A stretch of DNA of 9,191 bases, taken from the NCBI GenBank assembly GCA_023404805.1, contig JAEYAL010000023.1:1-9191 (forward strand), in the 5' to 3' direction. Source of the stretch: Actinomycetes bacterium (GTDB lineage: Bacteria; Actinomycetota; Thermoleophilia; Solirubrobacterales; Solirubrobacteraceae). The stretch's first letter is position 1; every line of letters starts with the position of its first letter. The position numbers and the translations under genes were made by a program. Shown in pieces: positions 1 to 5,976 of the stretch. Under the pieces are notes generated by a model, which ran no database searches, was not told the DNA's origin, and worked only from the letters and a program-made list of their open reading frames with translations.

Positions 1-157
1 GCCGGCCGCCGGCGCCCGCGCCCCGCCGCGCGCGCCCCCGCGGCGCCCGGGGCGCGCGACGCTGCGATCACGGCCAGCATCCGCGCCGCGCGAATTGCTT
101 GCTCTGGGCCTGCCGACGGGCGAGGATCCGGCGCAGGCGCTGAATGCGCCAGACCCT

Positions 158-163
158 GGAGGG
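158..163 (+). promoter_or_regulatory. Shine-Dalgarno site of the collagen-like gene
   Basis: GGAGGG lies 7 nt upstream of the GTG at 171. This is near-ideal spacing and decides the start of the downstream gene in favour of GTG 171 over the in-frame ATG at 144, which has no comparable site. It is the only strong Shine-Dalgarno sequence I found in front of a gene in this window. Confidence 0.7.
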
Positions 164-170
164 CTGCATT

Positions 171-965
171 GTGGAACCGACCACCCCGCCGGCGCGCAAG
201 CGCCGCCTGACCTACGCCAACGTGACGGCCACGATGGCGCTGTTCCTCGCGCTCGGAGGGTCGTCGTTCGCCGAGCCCGCGCGGCAGAGCGCGGCGAGGC
301 TGATCACCGGCAAGCAGATCAAGAACGGCACCGTCACCGAATCTGATCTCTCCTCGGGGGTGAAGACCAAGCTCTCAAAGGCCGGGGCGCAGGGTCCGGC
401 TGGGCCTGCGGGCGGCAAGGGCGAGACCGGGGCCAAGGGCGAGACCGGGGCCAAGGGCGAGCCGGGCGCCCCCGGGAATAACGCCTCGTTGGACGGCGTG
501 GCCGCCGGCGGTGCGCTGGCCGGCACCTACCCGAACCCGACGCTCGCACCCGGCGGCGTGAGCACGGCTGCGCTCGCCGACCTGTCGGTCACGACCGCCA
601 AGATCGCCAACGGCACCATCACTGGAGCCCAGATCGGGGCCAGCGTGATCAGCGGCGGCAAGATCCTCGACGGCTCGCTGACGAAGGCCGACATCGGCTC
701 CGTGGTGAGCCAGTCCTACGACGCGCCGAACCTCGCCCCCGGCGACTGCGACGAGTTCGCGTTCACCGCGACCCCAAGCGGGCTGACGGTCCCGATGGCG
801 ACGGTCAACGCCCCCGGCAACTTCTTCAACACGCCAGGCCTCGTCTACAACTGGGAGATCGGCACGAACAACGGCGACGACCTCGCGGTGCACATCTGCA
901 ACGCGGGCAGCGTCGCGGTCAACGCGGCGAGCGGCACGTGGCGGGCGGTGATCTTCGACGGCTGA
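171..965 (+). CDS. Exported collagen-like protein with pentapeptide-like repeats
   Basis: 264 aa from GTG 171, chosen for its Shine-Dalgarno site; an ATG at 144 would add nine residues. The N-terminus looks like an export signal: basic RKRR at 9-12, a hydrophobic stretch at about 16-30 and a possible cleavage site after SFA (34). Residues 72-102 are ten Gly-X-Y triplets (GAQ, GPA, GPA, GGK, GET, GAK, GET, GAK, GEP, GAP), a collagen-like segment. Next comes GALAGTYPNPTLA (about 115-127), a motif that recurs in collagen-like and tail-fibre-like proteins. Residues 135-179 have a hydrophobic residue every fifth position, with mostly small residues two before, resembling a pentapeptide beta-helix. 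The C-terminal domain of about 75 aa is not recognised; it has two cysteines (192, 242), which could form a disulfide. Probably a secreted or surface structural protein; its partner is unknown. The gene converges on the next one with a 5-bp gap and no visible terminator. Confidence 0.85.
   Translation: MEPTTPPARKRRLTYANVTATMALFLALGGSSFAEPARQSAARLITGKQIKNGTVTESDLSSGVKTKLSKAGAQGPAGPAGGKGETGAKGETGAKGEPGAPGNNASLDGVAAGGALAGTYPNPTLAPGGVSTAALADLSVTTAKIANGTITGAQIGASVISGGKILDGSLTKADIGSVVSQSYDAPNLAPGDCDEFAFTATPSGLTVPMATVNAPGNFFNTPGLVYNWEIGTNNGDDLAVHICNAGSVAVNAASGTWRAVIFDG
417..461 (+). repeat. 18-bp tandem repeat encoding Gly-X-Y triplets
   Basis: The 18-bp unit AAGGGCGAGACCGGGGCC occurs exactly twice (417-434, 435-452) and is followed by a partial third copy (453-461). 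Each unit encodes two collagen triplets (KGETGA register), so length change by slippage would keep the reading frame and lengthen or shorten the collagen stalk by six residues. Confidence 0.85.
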
Positions 966-970
966 GTGGA

Positions 971-2119
971 CTAGCCGATGGTGACTGCGGCGCTGGCGCA
1001 GCCGCGCAGCGCGGCGAGCCGCTCGGCCTCGGACTCGATGGCGCGCTGCACCGCGCGCGAAAGCGAACCGATCGGCGCCACCGTGACATCGAGCCGCTTG
1101 CCGCTCTTCTTGGCCTTCCACGTCGCCGCCGGCGCACCGTCTGCGAGTACCAGGCCCGTGGTCGGGAGCGCCGACCACAGCCGCTTGCGGACGGCAGCGT
1201 CGGCGACGAGCCGCTCGCGGTCGCGACCCACCAGCAGCGGGTCGCCGGGGCCCAGGAGCAGCACGCCCTCGGCCGGCGGCGGGTCGGCGAGCTGGTCCGC
1301 GTCAGCGGTGAGGATCGCACCAGCCCCAGCGCCGTCGACCGTCACGTCGAGCAGCATGCCGGCATCGGCAGCCGCGACCCAGATGCGTTTGGCCAGCGGC
1401 TTGCTGAGGCCGGCCCACTCGGCGAACTCGCCCGACTTCGACGGGCCGTAGGCGTGGAGGTAGCGCTCCAGGAGCTGGCGCCTGGCATCGGGTGCGGCCG
1501 GAGGGCTCCAGCCAGCCCACTGGTCGGTGCGCGAGAACTCGGGCTGGCGTCCGGCTCGGCCGCTGATGCAGAGCCGGCCGCGCAGCGACGCCATCACCAG
1601 CATGCCGCGCTTGGCGTGGTGCGACCGGCAGCCTTCGCACCAGGGCAGCAGCGCGTCGGGCAGCCGCTGGCGCAGCTCTTCGTGGAGGTCGTCGCGGCTG
1701 AGCGCCCGGCCATCCAGGGCATCCGAGATCGCGTCGACGGCAAGCGCCACCGGCTCGGCGTAGCCGGACTCCTGCTCGGGGACGGACGTGCGGACCAGCG
1801 CCTTGAAGTCGGCATCGTCCTCGGGCAGCTGCGCCGTCGCGTAGACGGCCGCCTCCGAGACGGGCAGCAGCGCGGTCGCGGTGCGGGCGTTGTAGAGCAG
1901 CGCCGCGCGGCGCTCGGCGATCGCCGTTTCGACCCAACCGGGCGCGAGTTCTTCGCCCGCCACGCTCAGCCGGTTTGCCAGCGCCGCAGCAGCAGCGCCA
2001 GGCGGCGAATCCTGCACGGTCCAGGTGGCAAGGGCGCTTTCCGGAGCGGCGAAGCCACCGCGTGCCAACCCGTGGGACGCGAGGCGGAAGCCGACGACCT
2101 GCGCTGTGGACACGTCCAT
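971..2119 (-). CDS. Winged-helix DNA-binding domain protein, AlkZ-like superfamily (copy A)
   Basis: 382 aa, ATG start at 2119. It shows the layout of the HTH_42 superfamily, which includes the DNA glycosylases AlkZ and YcaQ: an N-terminal winged-helix part, a middle RYLHAYGP...FAEWAGLSK segment (219-240), and a C-terminal barrel with LLLGPGDPLLVGRDRERLV (287-305) and a TWKAKKSGKRLDVTVAPIG-type strand pair (333-351). The position of the AlkZ QxQ motif reads Q36-D37-S38 (VQDSPPGAA), so the second glutamine is missing. C161-x2-C164-x2-H167-H168 could be a metal site. This belongs to a different subgroup from copies B and C further right. It lies 60 bp downstream of the SDR gene on the same strand and may be co-transcribed, although it has its own -10-like element. 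Family membership is fairly sure. DNA glycosylase activity is not: many members are annotated only as DNA-binding. Confidence 0.8.
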   Translation of the reverse strand: MDVSTAQVVGFRLASHGLARGGFAAPESALATWTVQDSPPGAAAAALANRLSVAGEELAPGWVETAIAERRAALLYNARTATALLPVSEAAVYATAQLPEDDADFKALVRTSVPEQESGYAEPVALAVDAISDALDGRALSRDDLHEELRQRLPDALLPWCEGCRSHHAKRGMLVMASLRGRLCISGRAGRQPEFSRTDQWAGWSPPAAPDARRQLLERYLHAYGPSKSGEFAEWAGLSKPLAKRIWVAAADAGMLLDVTVDGAGAGAILTADADQLADPPPAEGVLLLGPGDPLLVGRDRERLVADAAVRKRLWSALPTTGLVLADGAPAATWKAKKSGKRLDVTVAPIGSLSRAVQRAIESEAERLAALRGCASAAVTIG

Positions 2120-2127
2120 GCGGCCGG

Positions 2128-2133
2128 ACGCTA
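2128..2133 (-). promoter_or_regulatory. Possible -10 element for a leaderless copy A transcript
   Basis: On the minus strand TAGCGT (TANNNT) ends 8 nt before the ATG of the winged-helix gene. No Shine-Dalgarno sequence is visible in this gap. The spacing fits transcription starting at or next to the start codon. No convincing -35 is seen. Confidence 0.35.
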
Positions 2134-2179
2134 CCCGCTGCCTGCCGACGCCGCCGGGCAGACCGCGGCGCGGATGCGC

Positions 2180-2980
2180 CTAGCTGCGGAAGCTGTGCTG
2201 GCCCTCGGCCATGCGGTCGGCGATGCCCTTGGCGCCGCTGGCCTTCTGCGTGATCGCGGCGACGTTCGGAAGCGCCGAGCCGAACACGGCGCCGACCTTC
2301 ATGGTCAGCGGAGCGACGGTGACTTCGGCGCGGTTCTTGGTGATGGCCGCGACCGTCGCGCTGGCGACGTCCTCTGGCGTGCAGGTCCCGACGCCCGGCG
2401 GCAGCGCGTCCTCGGCGCCCGACTTGGCGAACATGCCCGCGTCGCGGATGAACCCGGGCGTCACGATCGAGACGCCGACGCCGTGCGGGGCGAGGTCCTG
2501 GCGCAGCGCCAGGCCGAAGCCGCGCAGGCCGAACTTGGTCGCCGCGTACATCGAGCTACCGGGGCTCGCGACCTTGCCGGAGAGCGACGAGACGAGCACG
2601 ATGTGGCCGCGGCCGCGCTTCACCATCCCCGGGAAGAGCGCGCGCGTGAGCTGGATCGGGGCGGTGAGGTTGGCCTCGATGATGCGGTCGAGCTCCTCTT
2701 CGCTGTAGCTGTCGAGCAGGCCCGACGCGGGCACGGCCGCGTTGGCGATGAGGATGTCGGCGTCGGCGTGGGCCTCAGCGAGCGACTTGAGCGCCGCCCG
2801 GTCGGTGAGGTCGGCCGGAGCGGCCAGCGCATCCAGCTCGGCAGCGAGCGGATCCAGGAGCGAGCGGTTGCGCCCCGACAGGATCAGCGAAGCGCCCTGC
2901 GCCTTGAGGCTGCGGGCGATCGCGGCGCCGAGGCCGCCCGTCGCACCGGTGAGCAGGACGGAACTTCCACGCAGGTCCAT
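2180..2980 (-). CDS. Short-chain dehydrogenase/reductase (classical SDR)
   Basis: 266 aa, ATG at 2980. It is an NAD(P)-dependent oxidoreductase with a Rossmann fold. The nucleotide-binding motif TGATGGLG is at 11-18. R37 after the second strand (SGRNRS) suggests NADP preference. NAA at 80-82 replaces the usual NNAG. The catalytic set is complete: N104, S132, Y145 and K149 (YAATK), with Ser exactly 13 residues before Tyr. PGFI at 175-178 matches the usual PG motif. Length is typical for the family. There is no signal peptide, so it should be cytoplasmic. The C-terminal part (about 215-250: TVAPLTMKVGAVFGSALPNV) resembles the tail of SDRs that handle lipid-like or aromatic substrates, but the substrate cannot be told from sequence. 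It is divergent from miaA across 32 bp and is the first gene of a possible two-gene unit with the winged-helix gene. Confidence 0.92.
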   Translation of the reverse strand: MDLRGSSVLLTGATGGLGAAIARSLKAQGASLILSGRNRSLLDPLAAELDALAAPADLTDRAALKSLAEAHADADILIANAAVPASGLLDSYSEEELDRIIEANLTAPIQLTRALFPGMVKRGRGHIVLVSSLSGKVASPGSSMYAATKFGLRGFGLALRQDLAPHGVGVSIVTPGFIRDAGMFAKSGAEDALPPGVGTCTPEDVASATVAAITKNRAEVTVAPLTMKVGAVFGSALPNVAAITQKASGAKGIADRMAEGQHSFRS

Positions 2981-2987
2981 GGGCGGG

Positions 2988-2993
2988 AGCCTA
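2988..2993 (-). promoter_or_regulatory. Possible -10 element for a leaderless SDR transcript
   Basis: Minus-strand TAGGCT (TANNNT) is separated by 7 nt (CCCGCCC) from the ATG at 2980. No Shine-Dalgarno sequence is present, so a leaderless mRNA is likely. It lies 7 bp from the opposing -10 element of miaA, so the two core promoters overlap. Confidence 0.4.
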
Positions 2994-3000
2994 AACCAGT

Positions 3001-3006
3001 CATACT
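3001..3006 (+). promoter_or_regulatory. Possible -10 element for a leaderless miaA transcript
   Basis: CATACT (one mismatch to TATACT) ends 6 nt before the GTG of miaA at 3013. That is the geometry for transcription starting on the start codon. The gap CCCGCG has no Shine-Dalgarno sequence. No -35 match was found. Confidence 0.4.
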
Positions 3007-3012
3007 CCCGCG

Positions 3013-3939
3013 GTGCCTGCGCCCGTGATCGCGATCTTCGGCCCGACGGCAGTCGGCAAAACCGCCGTGGCGCTTGGTGTTGCAGAGCGCCTACGGGCAG
3101 CCGGCGCAGACCCCGTTGCGATCGGCGTCGACGCGCTCCAGGTCTACGACGGCCTGGCCGTGATCACCGCGCAGCCGACGGCTGAGGAGCGCGCACAGCT
3201 CGAACACCGCCTCGTCGGGTTCGTGCCGCTGACCGAGCCGTGGAGCGTCGCGCAGCACACCGAGCTGGCGCACCGCGAGATCGACGACGCCCTCGCCGCC
3301 GGGCGCGTGCCGATCGTGGTCGGCGGCACCGGGCTCTACCTGCGGTCGGCGCTCACGGAGCTCGCGCTCGCGCCCGCGCCGCAGGAGGGCCTGCGCGAGC
3401 AGCTCGCCGCCCGGGCCGACGAGCCTGGCGGCGTCGCCGCGCTGCACGCTGAGCTGGAGGAGCTCGATCCGGTCTCGGCCGCGCTGATGCACCCGAACGA
3501 CCGCACGCGGATCATGCGCGCGCACGAGCTCCTCGCCGATGGCAAGTCGTTCGCCGACGCCTCGTCCGGCGACCAGCTGTGGACCGACGACACGCGCGTC
3601 CCGACGGTGCTGGTCGGCCTGACGATGGAGCGCGCGGCCCTGCGCAAGCGCGCGGCGGAGCGCCTGCGGGCGATGGTCGACGCGGGCGCGGTCGAGGAAG
3701 CCCGCGCCGCCTATGATGGCAGCATCGGACCGACCGCCGCGGCGGCCGTCGGCTTCCGCGAGCTGCTCGACGGCGACATCGACCGCGCGATCACGAAGAC
3801 CCGCCAGCTCGCCAAGCGTCAAGAGACCTGGATGCGGCGGCTCGGCGGGGTCACGATCCTCGACGTCACCGACCGCGAGGCCGCAAGTGTGGCCGACGAG
3901 ATCGTCCGGCGCTGGGACGGCGTACGATCGGCGCCGTGA
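3013..3939 (+). CDS. miaA: tRNA dimethylallyltransferase MiaA
   Basis: 308 aa, GTG start. MiaA transfers a dimethylallyl group from DMAPP to N6 of A37 in tRNAs that read UNN codons. Visible motifs: P-loop GPTAVGKT (10-17), D40-ALQVY (usual form DSMQVY; the Asp is the proposed general base), LEHRLVGF (63-70, usual form VPHHLID), VGGTGLYLR (103-111), HPNDRTRIMRA (160-170), GFRELLDGD (247-255) and the tRNA-binding TRQLAKRQETW (263-273). Length is normal. The start puts the P-loop at the usual distance from the N-terminus. The 3' end overlaps dapF by 4 nt (GTGA), which suggests translational coupling; miaA-dapF adjacency is common in actinobacteria. The departures in the QVY and HHL regions look like lineage variation, not damage. 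Confidence 0.95.
   Translation: MPAPVIAIFGPTAVGKTAVALGVAERLRAAGADPVAIGVDALQVYDGLAVITAQPTAEERAQLEHRLVGFVPLTEPWSVAQHTELAHREIDDALAAGRVPIVVGGTGLYLRSALTELALAPAPQEGLREQLAARADEPGGVAALHAELEELDPVSAALMHPNDRTRIMRAHELLADGKSFADASSGDQLWTDDTRVPTVLVGLTMERAALRKRAAERLRAMVDAGAVEEARAAYDGSIGPTAAAAVGFRELLDGDIDRAITKTRQLAKRQETWMRRLGGVTILDVTDREAASVADEIVRRWDGVRSAP
3923..3928 (+). promoter_or_regulatory. Possible -10 element for dapF inside the miaA 3' end
   Basis: TACGAT (TANNNT) ends 7 nt before the GTG of dapF at 3936 and lies inside the last codons of miaA. It could give dapF its own leaderless transcript in addition to read-through from miaA. Because the bases also encode the C-terminus of MiaA, chance is harder to exclude here. 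Confidence 0.3.
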
Positions 3940-4814
3940 GCACGCCCGACGCAGCAGACGGCCCTGTCGTGATCGAGCGCTGGCAGGCGCTCGGCAACGA
4001 CTACCTGATCGCCGAGGCGGCGAAGCTCCCGTGGCCCGTCACGCCCGAGCGGGTGCAGCTGCTCTGCAACCGCCACACGGGGGTCGGCGGCGATGGCCTG
4101 CTGCTGCTCAGCGCGCCCGAGCAGCGCGGCTTCGTCGCGCGCCTGCAGATCTTCAACCCCGACGGCTCCGAGGCTGAGCTGTCCGGCAACGGCGCCCGCG
4201 AGGCGATCATGTACCTGCGCCACCGCGGGTGGACCGACGCCGACACGTTCTCGATCGAGACGATCGCGGGCGAGCTGCGGCCGACGATCACGGGCGAGAC
4301 GACCTGCGTCGTCGACATGGGCCGCGCGGCGTTCACCTCGGTCGACTACCCGGCGGGCGCCCCGGACGGCCTCGGCGAACTCACCGCCGGCGGCCGCACC
4401 TGGCGGTTCCAGCACGTGAAGATCGGCAACCCGCAGTGCTCGATCCGCGTCGGCTCGGTCGAGGAGCTCGAGGCGCTCGACCTCCCCGCGATCGGCCCAG
4501 GCATCGAGCACCACGAGCTGTTTCCGAACCGCACCAACGTCTCCTGGTACACCGAGCTCGCGCCGGATCGGATCCGCGCGCGGATCTTCGAGCGCGGGGT
4601 GGGCGAGACGATGTCGTCTGGCACTGGCGCGACCGGTGCGGCGGTCGCCCACGTGGCGCGCGGCGGCGACAGCCCGGTCGTGGTCGAGCTCGACGGTGGC
4701 GAGCTGACGGTCACCGTCGACGAGTCGCTGCACGTCGACCTCGCGGGCTGGGCCGAGGCGGTCGGCCGCGTCGAGTTGAGCGAGCACTTCGCCGCGCGGC
4801 TCGCGGGCGCCTGA
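3936..4814 (+). CDS. dapF: Diaminopimelate epimerase family protein, both catalytic Cys replaced by Ser
   Basis: 292 aa, GTG start overlapping the miaA stop by 4 nt. DapF interconverts LL- and meso-diaminopimelate for lysine and peptidoglycan using two cysteines as acid and base. The fold motifs are clear: ALGNDYL (18-24), GVGGDGLLLL (49-58), FNPDGSEAELSGNGARE (73-89), GNPQCSIR (164-171), FPNRTNVSW (196-204), ERGVGETMSSGTGA (219-232). Relative to Haemophilus DapF the substrate ligands map to N74, N165, N201, E219 and R220 and are all present. The two active-site cysteines (73 and 217 there) map exactly, by 9-residue spacing from N74 and E219, to Ser83 and Ser228. The usual GNPH is GNPQ. The reading frame is intact, so this is not a decayed gene. 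Either this clade's enzyme works with serines or the protein has another role. The family call is firm; the reaction is uncertain. Confidence 0.88.
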   Translation: MSTPDAADGPVVIERWQALGNDYLIAEAAKLPWPVTPERVQLLCNRHTGVGGDGLLLLSAPEQRGFVARLQIFNPDGSEAELSGNGAREAIMYLRHRGWTDADTFSIETIAGELRPTITGETTCVVDMGRAAFTSVDYPAGAPDGLGELTAGGRTWRFQHVKIGNPQCSIRVGSVEELEALDLPAIGPGIEHHELFPNRTNVSWYTELAPDRIRARIFERGVGETMSSGTGATGAAVAHVARGGDSPVVVELDGGELTVTVDESLHVDLAGWAEAVGRVELSEHFAARLAGA

Positions 4815-4822
4815 GGCCCTCG

Positions 4823-4842
4823 AAGCGGACCGCGGTCCGCTT
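4823..4842. promoter_or_regulatory. Perfect 20-bp palindrome, probable operator
   Basis: AAGCGGACCGCGGTCCGCTT is identical to its reverse complement. It starts 9 nt after the dapF stop and ends 49 nt before the VOC gene start. As RNA it could form an 8-bp stem with a CGCG loop, but no U-tract follows, so an intrinsic terminator is less likely. Its size and symmetry suit a dimeric repressor such as a TetR-type regulator. No regulator gene lies in the window. The likely target is the VOC gene and possibly the genes after it. Confidence 0.55.
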
Positions 4843-4891
4843 AGGCGCGCTTGCGCTCTAGCTGGCGCGCGGGCCGTGTCATCCTGAGGTC

Positions 4892-5878
4892 ATGACCAAG
4901 CAGGGCGAACTCCGAGCCGTCGACTACGACGAGGCGGCGGCTTCCGCGCTGCTCCCGGCCGCCACGCGGCTCGGTGCGGCGCACCTGACCGTGACGGATC
5001 TCGCGAGGTCGGTGCCGTTCTACGAGGACGTCGTCGGCCTGACCGAGCAGTGGCGCGGCGTGACGGCGGCCGAGGAGCCGGCCGTGGCGCTGGGGAGCGA
5101 GGGCAGCGAGCCGGTCATCGTCCTCGTCGAGAACCGCTCCGCGAACCTGCCGCGCCGGACCTCCGGCCTCTACCACGTGGCGCTGCGCTACCCGCGGATC
5201 GAGCTGGCGCACCTCGTGCGCCGCCTCTCCGAGACGCGGACGCCGGTCCAAGGCGCGTCGGACCACGGCACGCACGAGGCGATCTACCTGCCCGACCCCG
5301 ATGGCAACGGCCTGGAGCTCGAAGCCGACCGGCCGCGCGAAGCCTGGCCCACGTCGATGCTCGAAGAGTTCTCGCGGGGCGGCCCGGCGCCGCTCGACGT
5401 CGACGCGCTCGTGGCGATCTCGGCATCCGAGGCTACGCGGGCGCGGTCCGCTGGCGTCGACATGGGGCACCTGCACCTGCACGTCGGCTCGGTCGGCGAC
5501 GCGGAGGCGTTCTACCGCGATGTCGTCGGCTTCTCGCTGATCGCCGCGATGCCGACGGCGATCTTCATGTCGGCCGGCGGCTACCACCACCATCTCGGGG
5601 CCAACACCTGGAACGGCGTCGGCGCGCCGCCCGCGCCGCTCGGCTCGGTCGGCCTGCGCCGCTGGAGCGTGGTCGTCCCGGGCGACGACGACCTCGCCGC
5701 GCTGCAGGAGCGCATCGACCGCAGCAGCGGCGCAGCGAGCCTGACCGACGAGGACGGCGCGATCATCCTGCGCGACACCAGCGGCAACGCCGTGAGCATC
5801 GAGACCGAGGCGCAGCGCGCTGCGGCCCCGGTCGAGCTGCAGCGGCCCGTGCCCGGCGGCGCGAGCACGGTCAGCTGA
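4892..5878 (+). CDS. Two-domain VOC protein, catechol-2,3-dioxygenase-like (CatE type)
   Basis: 328 aa, ATG start. It has two vicinal-oxygen-chelate domains. Domain 1 (about 26-146) begins LGAAHLTVTDLARSVPFYEDVVG, with H31, H95 and E142/E144 as possible ligands. Domain 2 (about 190-306) begins MGHLHLHVGS...FYRDVVGF and carries the signature GYHHHLGANTW (230-240). Its metal ligands are likely H195, one of H232-H234, and E304. The domain pair and the YHHH motif match the COG2514-type extradiol dioxygenase/glyoxalase group, which includes Bacillus CatE. Such proteins cleave catechols or act on other electrophiles; the substrate is unknown. The only Shine-Dalgarno-like sequence, GAGG, is 2 nt from the ATG, which is too close, and CATCCT at 4880-4885 could be a leaderless -10. 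The 20-bp palindrome upstream suggests inducible control. It lies 98 bp before the first of two AlkZ-like genes. Confidence 0.88.
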   Translation: MTKQGELRAVDYDEAAASALLPAATRLGAAHLTVTDLARSVPFYEDVVGLTEQWRGVTAAEEPAVALGSEGSEPVIVLVENRSANLPRRTSGLYHVALRYPRIELAHLVRRLSETRTPVQGASDHGTHEAIYLPDPDGNGLELEADRPREAWPTSMLEEFSRGGPAPLDVDALVAISASEATRARSAGVDMGHLHLHVGSVGDAEAFYRDVVGFSLIAAMPTAIFMSAGGYHHHLGANTWNGVGAPPAPLGSVGLRRWSVVVPGDDDLAALQERIDRSSGAASLTDEDGAIILRDTSGNAVSIETEAQRAAAPVELQRPVPGGASTVS

Positions 5879-5976
5879 CGGTACGCCGGGCGGGAACGCG
5901 TTCTGCCACCCCGCGCGACCAGCGCCGCCGACCGAAGCGGACAGCGCCTGGCCGCTGCGCGTGCCACGGTATCGGC

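Noticed and set aside
1..60. Extremely GC-rich start with several short inverted repeats and runs of CCG/GCG.
   Set aside because: The repeats are short and the base composition alone produces them. No frame there shows a recognisable protein, so I call neither a gene nor a terminator.
144..170. ATG at 144 as the start of the collagen-like gene.
   Set aside because: No Shine-Dalgarno before it, and GTG at 171 has GGAGGG at 7-nt spacing; the extra nine residues would also put a non-typical stretch before the signal peptide.
938..3028. A 696-codon open frame on the + strand opposite the winged-helix and SDR genes.
   Set aside because: Its translation is Arg/Ala-rich low-complexity with no motif, and it lies antisense to two genes with clear family signatures. 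Long antisense frames are expected in DNA this GC-rich.
3819..4787. A 322-codon open frame on the - strand over dapF.
   Set aside because: Antisense to a gene with complete DapF family motifs; no recognisable domain.
5935..5956. AAGCGGAC at 5935 with CCGCT at 5952, resembling the half-sites of the 4823-4842 palindrome, before copy B.
   Set aside because: Only a 5-bp inverted match with different spacing; too weak to call a second operator.
5050..5976. An N-terminal extension of copy B reaching back through the VOC gene.
   Set aside because: The extra residues are Arg-rich shadow sequence in another frame of the VOC gene; homology with copy C begins just after ATG 5977.
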